This document shows positions 8,538 through 13,316 of a DNA stretch of 15,742 nucleotides, piece after piece. The notes under the pieces are model-generated. The model did no database searches and was not told the origin of the DNA. It worked only from the letters and a program-made list of their open reading frames with translations. The stretch spans positions 1 to 15,742 of the forward strand of contig CAMNHG010000023.1 of the NCBI GenBank assembly GCA_946539105.1. The letters are read 5' to 3'. Numbering within the stretch: the first letter of the stretch is position 1; each line of letters opens with the position of its first letter. The position numbers and the translations under genes are program-made. Source of the DNA: an uncultured Clostridia bacterium (GTDB lineage Bacteria > Bacillota > Clostridia > Oscillospirales > Acutalibacteraceae).

Positions 8538-8545
8538 CACCTCCT
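8538..8545 (-). promoter_or_regulatory. Ribosome binding site deciding the TTG start of the H/G gene
   Basis: The minus strand reads AGGAGGTG here, a full complement to the 16S anti-SD core. It overlaps an in-frame GTG that could be mistaken for the start. The spacing of 8 nt points to TTG at 8531. Confidence 0.8.
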
Positions 8546-8609
8546 AACGATGAAATAAGCATTGCGCTGAATATTTTATATTCTCCCCGAAAAACACCCT
8601 GTTTGGCTT

Positions 8610-8637
8610 AAAAAGAGGAAGAAGATTGCTCTTCCTC
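8610..8637 (-). terminator. Intrinsic terminator-like hairpin in the V-ATPase leader (attenuator or end of a small RNA)
   Basis: On the minus strand an 8-bp stem GAGGAAGA/TCTTCCTC with a 7-nt loop (GCAATCT) is followed at once by TTTTT. It lies between the operon promoter (-10 at 8713-8708) and the first gene (8531), about 65 nt after the predicted transcript start. No gene ends upstream of it on this strand, so it is either an attenuator of the ATPase operon or the 3' end of a ~90-nt small RNA. The stem is A/G-rich and of moderate strength. Confidence 0.6.
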
Positions 8638-8700
8638 CTCATATGGTTATATAAGTCTGCGCTTTACGGCGGTGAGTGCCAAAAAAAGGGCAATTTCGAT

Positions 8701-8736
8701 TGTCATTATTATACTTTTTTAAATAATAAATGTCAA
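8701..8736 (-). promoter_or_regulatory. Consensus sigma-A promoter of the V-ATPase operon
   Basis: On the minus strand, TTGACA (8736-8731), a 17-nt AT-rich spacer and TATAAT (8713-8708) match the consensus at all twelve positions with optimal spacing. Transcription should start near 8701, giving a leader of about 170 nt before the TTG of the H/G gene. I see no operator-like palindrome over the promoter. Confidence 0.9.
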
Positions 8737-8774
8737 TATAAACGCGGAGTTTTTTATTTACAAAAATGTTTTAC

Positions 8775-8803
8775 TTGCATTTAACGGTATATATATGTAT
8801 AAT
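8775..8803 (+). promoter_or_regulatory. Sigma-A promoter of the DUF5684 gene
   Basis: TTGCAT (8775-8780), a 17-nt spacer and TATAAT (8798-8803) lie 37 nt before the ATG at 8840. The gene's AAGGAG ribosome site is at 8825-8830. The promoter is divergent from the ATPase promoter, with the -35 boxes about 38 bp apart. Confidence 0.75.
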
Positions 8804-8839
8804 TAATTTAAAAAAGTTGAGTTTAAGGAGTGTAAAGTA

Positions 8840-9283
8840 ATGGGAATTGATTTTTCAACTTCACTAATGATAATGATAATTATTATTTTACTCGTTTTAT
8901 ATATTTTTTATGTAATCGCCCAGTGCAAGCTGATGGTAAAAGCCGGAGAAAAGTGGTGGAAGGCACTGATTCCGTTTTATAATGTATTTGCCGCGCACCA
9001 CGTTGTGGGAATGAGCCACACCTGGTTTATTCTTGAAGTCTTTTGCTGGATTACCGAGTTTGTACTGGAGGTTTTCCATGGTATTCCTCCGGTTTTGGGT
9101 TTGATATTCGCTGTTCCTACCGTTATTATCACGGTGGCCTCGGAGGTTATTTACGCCGTCAGGCTCTGCAACTGTTTCGGCAAAGGCACAGGATATAAAA
9201 TCGGAACGATTTTGTTCCCTGAGCTGTTTTTAATGATTTTCGCCTACGGCAAATCGAAATTTCAAAAGCCCGAGAAGCATTAA
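8840..9283 (+). CDS. DUF5684-type small integral membrane protein
   Basis: The 147-residue protein has an N-terminal membrane helix (about 8-28), the motif KAGEKWWKALIPFYN at 34-48, further hydrophobic segments at about 60-78, 83-108 and 121-135, and a short basic tail. The KAG-x-x-W-x-x-x-IP-x-YN motif, and the C-terminal FGKGTGYKIGTILFPELF followed by FAYGKSK, are the hallmarks of the DUF5684 family as I know it. Members have no firmly established biochemical role and are sometimes linked to signal peptidase genes. The ATG at 8840 has AAGGAG 9 nt upstream. It is monocistronic: its own promoter lies upstream and a strong terminator starts 8 nt after the stop. It is divergent from the V-ATPase operon, but no functional link is visible. 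Confidence 0.75.
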   Translation: MGIDFSTSLMIMIIIILLVLYIFYVIAQCKLMVKAGEKWWKALIPFYNVFAAHHVVGMSHTWFILEVFCWITEFVLEVFHGIPPVLGLIFAVPTVIITVASEVIYAVRLCNCFGKGTGYKIGTILFPELFLMIFAYGKSKFQKPEKH

Positions 9284-9290
9284 TGATGTT

Positions 9291-9320
9291 AAACTCCGCC
9301 AGGCACGGCGGAGTTTTTTT
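9291..9320. terminator. Shared terminator between convergent DUF5684 and GNAT genes
   Basis: The stem AAACTCCGCC (9291-9300) and GGCGGAGTTT (9307-9316), 10 bp with loop AGGCAC, is followed by more T on the plus strand (T-run 9314-9320). On the minus strand the stem ends in GTTTAAC, a weaker U-tract. It directly abuts the stop codons of both genes and probably serves mainly the plus-strand gene and partly the minus-strand gene. Confidence 0.88.
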
Positions 9321-9804
9321 ATTTGAGTGAAAGCCTCATTTGATACCAAACCGCGCCACCGTGTGAGGATTCGGATTTGCCTTCGCTTACGTATCCGAAT
9401 TTTTTGTAAAACGGAATCAAATTTTCTTTGCAGGTGAGTACAATCCCCCTTCTTCCCTGCATTTTGCTGTCATTAATAACAGCGTTCATCAGCTTTCCGG
9501 CGTAACCATTATTTCGCTTTGAGGGAAGCGTTGCGACGGACAAAAGCATTATCCACTCTCCGTTTTTGTCGCGCAGGGAAGAATTGTGGAACATATCGTC
9601 CGAAAGGTCTTTGGAATTTGAAGGAAATCCCTGTATAAACGCGCAGGGCTCGCCCTTGTCTTCGAGAATCCATATTAAATCTCCGTCAAGCTCAACGCGC
9701 TCCTTAAGTTCGTTTTTTGCAGCCGCCTCGGTTTTCGGGAACGATGAGGTTTCTATCAGCGTTATAATTTCCAAATCTTTTATTTCCGCGTGCCGTATTA
9801 TCAT
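9319..9804 (-). CDS. GNAT-family N-acetyltransferase (AANAT-like)
   Basis: The product is predicted to transfer an acetyl group from acetyl-CoA to an amine; its substrate cannot be told from sequence. From the ATG at 9804 it has 161 residues. It begins MIIRHAEIKDLEIITLIE, the usual first strand and helix. Motif A is LLSVATLPSKRNNGYAGKLM, with the pyrophosphate-binding R97-N-N-G100-Y-A102. Motif B is PFYKKFGYV at about 131-139. The C-terminal SSHGGAVWYQMRL resembles the arylalkylamine N-acetyltransferase subgroup. A longer frame opens at 9885, but the gene's promoter (9869-9841) lies inside that extension, so it would not be transcribed, and AGGA is 8 nt before 9804. The gene has its own promoter and converges with the DUF5684 gene. 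Confidence 0.87.
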   Translation of the reverse strand: MIIRHAEIKDLEIITLIETSSFPKTEAAAKNELKERVELDGDLIWILEDKGEPCAFIQGFPSNSKDLSDDMFHNSSLRDKNGEWIMLLSVATLPSKRNNGYAGKLMNAVINDSKMQGRRGIVLTCKENLIPFYKKFGYVSEGKSESSHGGAVWYQMRLSLK

Positions 9805-9840
9805 ATTACCGATCCTATCTATAATTTTTATTCTTATTAT

Positions 9841-9869
9841 TTTATAGCACAAAAACTTACAGTTATCAA
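9841..9869 (-). promoter_or_regulatory. Extended -10 promoter of the GNAT gene
   Basis: On the minus strand, TTGATA (9869-9864), a 17-nt spacer ending TGC, and TATAAA (9846-9841) form an extended -10 promoter. The start is expected near 9834, 30 nt before the ATG at 9804. This decides the start codon of the acetyltransferase gene. Confidence 0.8.
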
Positions 9870-9889
9870 GAAAAATTAAAAACAACGTG

Positions 9890-9957
9890 AGATTCTTCGC
9901 TGCGCTCAGAATGACAATAAAGCTCAGAATTTTGATAAAACTCAGAACGAAAGTTAC
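9890..9957. repeat. Short imperfect repeat cluster (palindrome plus three ~18-nt units)
   Basis: At 9892-9912 an imperfect palindrome, ATTCTTCGCTGCGCTCAGAAT, has 5-nt perfect ends and internal GC/GC matches. Its right arm begins a run of three units spaced 18 nt apart: GCTCAGAATGACAATAAA (9904-9921), GCTCAGAATTTTGATAAA (9922-9939) and ACTCAGAACGAAAGTTAC (9940-9957). The first two match at 14 of 18 positions; the third is degenerate. It lies in the 169-bp gap between the GNAT gene and the phosphatase gene, upstream of the latter's promoter. No function can be assigned; it looks like the remnant of a dispersed intergenic repeat. Confidence 0.6.
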
Positions 9958-9993
9958 ACCGCCGAAACAGCAACATATTTATCACAAAAATTA

Positions 9994-10022
9994 GTGACAT
10001 TTGTTTGATTCTGATGTATAAT
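9994..10022 (+). promoter_or_regulatory. Promoter of the partner-switching operon
   Basis: GTGACA (9994-9999), a 17-nt spacer and TATAAT (10017-10022) form a near-consensus housekeeping promoter 32 nt before the ATG at 10055. The ribosome site AAGGGG is at 10041-10046. The box resembles sigma-A rather than an alternative-sigma signature, so autoregulation by an alternative sigma is not evident. Confidence 0.75.
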
Positions 10023-10054
10023 AACACTATCAAGCCATATAAGGGGTTATCTTA

Positions 10055-12043
10055 ATGAAACACTCTGTATTTTGGAAAATTATTATAGGTTTAACCATAG
10101 TTTTAACGCTTGCCGAGGCAGGCTTGCTGATATTTTTATATCAGTACACCTACGACCACACGATTAAAGACTCAACGGAAGACATTAAATTTGCCGCGTC
10201 GTCGTCGGCTCTCGCGCTTGAAACCTACGACCCGGACGATTTGAACGACTTTATCGGCAGCGAGGACTACCTTAACGACGTATGCAGCGGCTTGGGTATT
10301 ACATATTTATACGTATTGAAGCCGGATTTAGAGACGAGAGATGAACTGTATCTCGCGAGAGGCTGGGGCGGAAACGCCTCGGAAGAATATATAAACCACC
10401 GTTACTCGGGATATCTTGCCAAGGGAAAGCTGAGAGACGAACAAATAAGAGTAATGAACGGTGAGGAATGTGTTGTTATACACGAAAAGAACGAGTATGA
10501 CGATACGCTGATTTGTTACACTCCCGTTAAAAAGCACTGGTCAAAAAAGAAGCAAACAACCGTAAACGAGATTAAGAGTATGGTATGTGCCGAAATATCG
10601 ATTAAAAGCGTTTTGGCAAACTTCAACCAAAAATATTTACGCTTAGCCGCTATGGTTGTAGCAGCTACTGTTGTAATTCTTTTGCTGACAGGTATTATTC
10701 TGTATTTCAGGGTTTCGAAGCCGCTTAAAAGGATAAGCGGAAGAATGAAGGGCTTTATCTCGCGAAAGGGAACAAATTTTGAAAAGCTGCCCGTAAAGGG
10801 TAAGGATGAGATTGCGCAGATGTCAGATTCCTTCAATACAATGGCGGAGGACATTGAGCGTTTTATTTCCGATTTGTCCGAGCTTAACAAGCAAAAAGCC
10901 GAGCTGAATATCGCGCAAAATATTCAGAGGGGGCTTTTGGAAAAACAGGATTACAAGAACGGCGACGTTACCATAAAGGCGTCTATGATGGCGGCGAAGA
11001 GCGTCGGCGGAGATTTGTATGATTATCTGCTGCTCGATAACGGAAATATCTTTGTCACGATTGCCGACGTTTCGGGCAAGGGAGTTACCGGCGCGCTGTT
11101 TATGGCGCGTGCGATTACGCTGCTTCACCAGTACGCAAAGCTCGGCTACTCCCCGGCGAAAATCCTTTACGAGTACAACAATATTCTAGCCGCGCGCAAC
11201 TCGAACTTTATGTTTATTACTACGTTTGCAGCGATTTATAATCCAAACACAAAGGCTCTGACCTACGCAAACGCCGGTCATAACGTACCGTATGTTATTT
11301 CCGACAAGCCTGAAATGCTCAACAAGGATACGGACACCGCCGCGGGAGTGTTTGATGACGTAACATATTCCGAATACGAAATAAAATTAAAGGACGGAGA
11401 TGTTTTATTCCTGTACACCGACGGCGTTACCGAGGCCCAAAACAAGGACGGCGGATTTTTCGGAGAAGAATCACTTGAAAAAATCCTGCTCGAAAACAAG
11501 AACGCCGGAGCTCAAGCACTTGTAAACGCTGTAAACGACGGAATAAAAGCCTTTGCGAACGGCGCGGAACAGACGGACGATATCACAATGCTCGCGCTTC
11601 AGATAAACAAGAATAACGCCGTACGGCTTCACCTTGAGGCAAAACCGGAAAACCTCGAAAAAATCAATCAGCTTATATCGGAGCTTAATGTTGACGAAGA
11701 AACGCGATTTAATCTAAACATTATAGCCGAGGAGGTCTTTGTGAACATCTGCTCGTACTCCTATCCCGGTTCGACGGGTAACGCTGACTTTATTCTAAAC
11801 GCCGAAGCTGATAAGATTGAAATGACGTTTGAGGACAACGGAATCCCGTTTGACCAATCCGAAAATGTAATTGAAATTAAGAATTACGATATAGACAACG
11901 CCGTCGGAGGTCTTGGCAGATTCATCACTTTCTCGATGGCTGACGATTATTCATACGAACGGGTAAACGATAAAAACGTGTTAAAAATTATTAAAAATAT
12001 TAAACCAACGACTAAAAAAAGGAGAGCTGAAAATGAACATTAA
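10055..12043 (+). CDS. Membrane sensor - HAMP - SpoIIE/PP2C phosphatase - RsbW-like ATPase fusion
   Basis: This 662-residue signalling protein probably both dephosphorylates and phosphorylates a STAS antagonist. It has a TM helix at about 8-30, an extracytoplasmic Cache-like sensor at about 31-195 (ITYLYVLKPD strand), a second TM at about 197-219, HAMP at about 220-275, and a linking helix. The PP2C/SpoIIE domain (about 290-518) keeps all metal-binding motifs: VGGD (D320), ADVSGKG (D338), NAGHN, YTDGVTEA (D455) and QTDD (D508/D509). A HATPase_c domain follows at about 525-650. It has an N-box NIIAEEVFVN (N564), FEDNGIPFD with D594, and a G2-like GGLGRF at 618-623. The ATG at 10055 has AAGGGG 8 nt upstream. 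The gene overlaps the STAS gene by 11 nt, which strongly suggests that the STAS protein is its substrate. The downstream target is unknown. Confidence 0.92.
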   Translation: MKHSVFWKIIIGLTIVLTLAEAGLLIFLYQYTYDHTIKDSTEDIKFAASSSALALETYDPDDLNDFIGSEDYLNDVCSGLGITYLYVLKPDLETRDELYLARGWGGNASEEYINHRYSGYLAKGKLRDEQIRVMNGEECVVIHEKNEYDDTLICYTPVKKHWSKKKQTTVNEIKSMVCAEISIKSVLANFNQKYLRLAAMVVAATVVILLLTGIILYFRVSKPLKRISGRMKGFISRKGTNFEKLPVKGKDEIAQMSDSFNTMAEDIERFISDLSELNKQKAELNIAQNIQRGLLEKQDYKNGDVTIKASMMAAKSVGGDLYDYLLLDNGNIFVTIADVSGKGVTGALFMARAITLLHQYAKLGYSPAKILYEYNNILAARNSNFMFITTFAAIYNPNTKALTYANAGHNVPYVISDKPEMLNKDTDTAAGVFDDVTYSEYEIKLKDGDVLFLYTDGVTEAQNKDGGFFGEESLEKILLENKNAGAQALVNAVNDGIKAFANGAEQTDDITMLALQINKNNAVRLHLEAKPENLEKINQLISELNVDEETRFNLNIIAEEVFVNICSYSYPGSTGNADFILNAEADKIEMTFEDNGIPFDQSENVIEIKNYDIDNAVGGLGRFITFSMADDYSYERVNDKNVLKIIKNIKPTTKKRRAENEH

Positions 12044-12332
12044 CGCGAATTTAGACGGAAACGTCTGCACACTGGCGGTTGACGGAAGAATTGACACTCT
12101 GACCGCTCCGCAGTTTGAACAGACATTTAATGAGTATTCGGAAAAATGCGACAAGATGATTTTTGATTTTGCGCAAACGGAGTATATTTCATCTGCGGGT
12201 CTGCGCGTAATTATTATTGCTCACAGAACGATGGAAAGCAAGGGCGGTCTTGTGATTAAAAACCTCAACAAAAACGTTGAGACTATTATTAATGTTACCG
12301 GTTTCGGCAAAAAGCTCAATATTGAGTATTAA
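12033..12332 (+). CDS. STAS-domain anti-sigma factor antagonist (RsbV/SpoIIAA-like)
   Basis: The 99-residue single STAS domain starts MNINANLDGNVCTLAVDGRI. The conserved phosphoacceptor loop is YISSAGLRVI; by alignment with SpoIIAA (MDSSGLGV), Ser54 should be the phosphorylated residue, with Ser53 in the place usually held by Asp. The ATG overlaps the end of the phosphatase/kinase gene by 11 nt (frames differ), with GGAG 8 nt upstream, so synthesis is coupled. In partner switching, the unphosphorylated form binds an RsbW-type kinase and releases its other partner. Here the kinase domain sits in the upstream fusion, so the STAS protein may cycle on and off it and act on another target. No sigma or anti-sigma gene is present nearby. 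The stop codon lies in the left arm of the split terminator. Confidence 0.93.
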   Translation: MNINANLDGNVCTLAVDGRIDTLTAPQFEQTFNEYSEKCDKMIFDFAQTEYISSAGLRVIIIAHRTMESKGGLVIKNLNKNVETIINVTGFGKKLNIEY

Positions 12333-12333
12333 A

Positions 12334-12358
12334 AATCCACCGGCTTAGCCGGTGGATT
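12334..12358 (+). repeat. 25-nt hairpin repeat, copy 1 (half of a split bidirectional terminator)
   Basis: The 11-bp stem AATCCACCGGC / GCCGGTGGATT has loop TTA and is identical to copy 2 at 12650-12674. It follows the STAS stop directly. On the plus strand it is followed by CAGTTTG with no T-run, so it is a poor terminator for the STAS gene. On the minus strand it is followed by TTTTTAATA, so it can end transcripts arriving from the DUF308 side. Confidence 0.85.
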
Positions 12359-12649
12359 CAGTTTGTCGAAAAACGATATTTTATAAAGAAAATGGCAAAT
12401 TATTAGGTTATGCTGTAGGGGCGTTCTTAGCACAACGGCAACCTTAGCACGTCGGCAACCCTTTTGGGCTTCGCCCATTTCCCTAAAAGGGGAATCACCC
12501 ATGTGTCCGCCCGAGCTGCGTTTCCTATCTAACCATATCCGCTATGGAAACGTAGGACTTCCTGTCCCGGGCGCACACGCGGGTGCGCCCCTACGATTAT
12601 GTCAAATGTTGTCCTGAACAAATCGCGTTTGGACTTTTTCTACAGTCAG
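12359..12649. mobile_element. Putative ~291-bp non-autonomous element inserted in a terminator
   Basis: This non-coding stretch lies between two identical 25-nt hairpins. I see no credible gene. Its ends are imperfect inverted repeats: the left reads CAGTTTGTCGAAAAA, and the reverse complement of the right reads CTGACTGTAGAAAAA (11 of 15 positions). Inside lies a 180-bp segment with its own GTAGGGGCG inverted ends. Joining the sequence outside both hairpins restores a perfect 18-bp-arm terminator, which supports insertion with target duplication. An alternative is that the hairpins are the element's own ends, as in REP/IS200-type non-autonomous units. No transposase is encoded, so mobility is inference. 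Confidence 0.55.
12415..12594. repeat. 180-bp segment bounded by GTAGGGGCG inverted repeats with nested hairpins
   Basis: GTAGGGGCG (12415-12423) and CGCCCCTAC (12586-12594) are perfect 9-bp inverted ends. Inside are a 17-bp tandem pair TTAGCAC-nn-CGGCAACC (12427-12443, 12444-12460; 15/17 identical), a TGGGC-TTC-GCCCA hairpin (12465-12477) inside CCCTTTT/AAAAGGG arms, and a long stem. The long stem is built from GTGTCCGCCCG/CGGGCGCACAC (12503-12513 with 12568-12578, 10/11) enclosing CTGCGTTTCC/GGAAACGTAG (12516-12525 with 12546-12555, 9/10). A competing 8-bp hairpin GGGCGCAC/GTGCGCCC lies at its right edge (12569-12590). The composition suits a miniature repeat or structured RNA; no reading frame is convincing. 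Confidence 0.65.
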
Positions 12650-12674
12650 AATCCACCGGCTTAGCCGGTGGATT
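12650..12674 (+). terminator. 25-nt hairpin repeat, copy 2 (terminator for plus-strand transcripts)
   Basis: This is identical to copy 1 and in the same orientation (loop TTA). On the plus strand it is followed by TTTAATA, giving a T-run at 12673-12677, so STAS-operon transcripts probably end here after crossing the insert. On the minus strand it is followed by CTGACTG and would terminate poorly. The right arm extended to 12681 pairs perfectly with 12327-12344 beyond copy 1. Confidence 0.8.
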
Positions 12675-12692
12675 TTTAATATGCTTTATATC

Positions 12693-13124
12693 TTACTTAT
12701 TCTTCGTCAGCTTTGCCACGCTGTAAATTGCCAACGCAATCGCAAACACAATTCCGACAACCGCGATAAGCGGCATATCGGTGGCGGTTTTCGGCTGAAT
12801 ATCAATTCCGTCGAGAATAAGCAAAAACGCGAAAAGCCACGCGAGCACGCGCATAACGTCGCTTCTGTAAGCGAGTACCGCAACGCCTACGAGTCCTAAA
12901 ATCAGCGAACCGGTAAACTTGATATAGTCCATAAGCGACTTTTTGCTCGACAAAAATCCAAGCACCAATATAATGGCGATAATCACCAAAATATAGCCGA
13001 ACGCAAGCGTGAGAGCCGGGATATACGACTGCGGACAGATAATGATAATCGCTCCGAGGAATATCAGCAGAATTGCCGATAAAATGGAGTTTCGTTTTAG
13101 TTTGTCTAATGAGTCAAATAGCAT
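12693..13124 (-). CDS. DUF308/HdeD-like integral membrane protein
   Basis: From the chosen start the protein has 143 residues. It begins MLFDSLDKLKRNSILSAILL, then has about five hydrophobic helices (12-30, 38-58, 68-86, 91-107, 117-137) and a basic tail. Helix 1 with LIFLGAIIIICPQ, and a later helix ending LLILDGID, resemble the repeated units of HdeD/DUF308 proteins. Members are tied to acid resistance in enterobacteria, but their role in Clostridia is unknown. A longer frame begins at an ATG at 13139, but AGGAGG (13135-13130) lies between the two ATGs and favours 13124. The gene converges with the STAS operon and diverges from the CmpB-like gene. A promoter is not clear; a weak TGTGATAAAAT lies near 13169-13179. 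Confidence 0.72.
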   Translation of the reverse strand: MLFDSLDKLKRNSILSAILLIFLGAIIIICPQSYIPALTLAFGYILVIIAIILVLGFLSSKKSLMDYIKFTGSLILGLVGVAVLAYRSDVMRVLAWLFAFLLILDGIDIQPKTATDMPLIAVVGIVFAIALAIYSVAKLTKNK

Positions 13125-13152
13125 ATGTACCTCCTGCATTGTATTTAAAATA

Positions 13153-13185
13153 TTCCGTTTTTTATTTTATCACAAAAAAACGGAA
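13153..13185. repeat. 11-bp perfect inverted repeat upstream of the DUF308 gene
   Basis: TTCCGTTTTTT (13153-13163) and AAAAAACGGAA (13175-13185) are perfect inverted arms around an 11-nt loop. The loop contains the weak -10-like box of the minus-strand gene, so the palindrome could be an operator. The arms are mostly A/T, which also makes chance or a simple AT-rich hairpin possible. Confidence 0.45.
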
Positions 13186-13252
13186 ATTTCTTTATATTTT
13201 TGCAAATTTTTTTGTTTTTTATGTAAATAAAATTATAAAATACCTGTTTTTG

Positions 13253-13281
13253 TTGTTAAAACGGATTTGTTATGATAAAAT
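13253..13281 (+). promoter_or_regulatory. Predicted promoter of the CmpB-like gene
   Basis: TTGTTA (13253-13258), a 17-nt spacer and TAAAAT (13276-13281) lie 35 nt before the ATG at 13317. The match is moderate. The ribosome site AGAGG lies at 13303-13307, 9 nt before the start. Confidence 0.55.
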
Positions 13282-13316
13282 AAGACCTGTTGAATTAATA
13301 AGAGAGGAACCGAAAG

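Noticed and set aside
8647..8706. Minus-strand 19-codon frame MTIEIALFLALTAVKRRLI just before the leader hairpin, resembling a tiny hydrophobic toxin or leader peptide.
   Set aside because: Its ATG overlaps the region right after the -10 box, upstream of the expected transcript start (~8701), and has no ribosome site. It would not be translated from that promoter.
9805..9885. 27-residue N-terminal extension of the acetyltransferase.
   Set aside because: The gene's promoter lies inside it and the GNAT fold begins at the internal ATG at 9804.
9904..9957. Possible CRISPR array.
   Set aside because: The units are only 18 nt, contiguous and degenerate, without spacers of regular unique sequence and with no cas genes.
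12359..12649. Possible tRNA, riboswitch or small protein gene in the insert.
   Set aside because: No cloverleaf, CCA end or recognisable aptamer core, and no open frame with a ribosome site; the repeat structure fits a miniature element better.
12681..12899. Plus-strand 72-codon frame starting just after hairpin copy 2.
   Set aside because: It is antisense to the DUF308 gene, has no ribosome site, and its product is a typical charged shadow of a membrane protein.
13125..13139. Upstream ATG for the DUF308 gene.
   Set aside because: The AGGAGG ribosome site falls between this ATG and the one at 13124, and no site precedes it.
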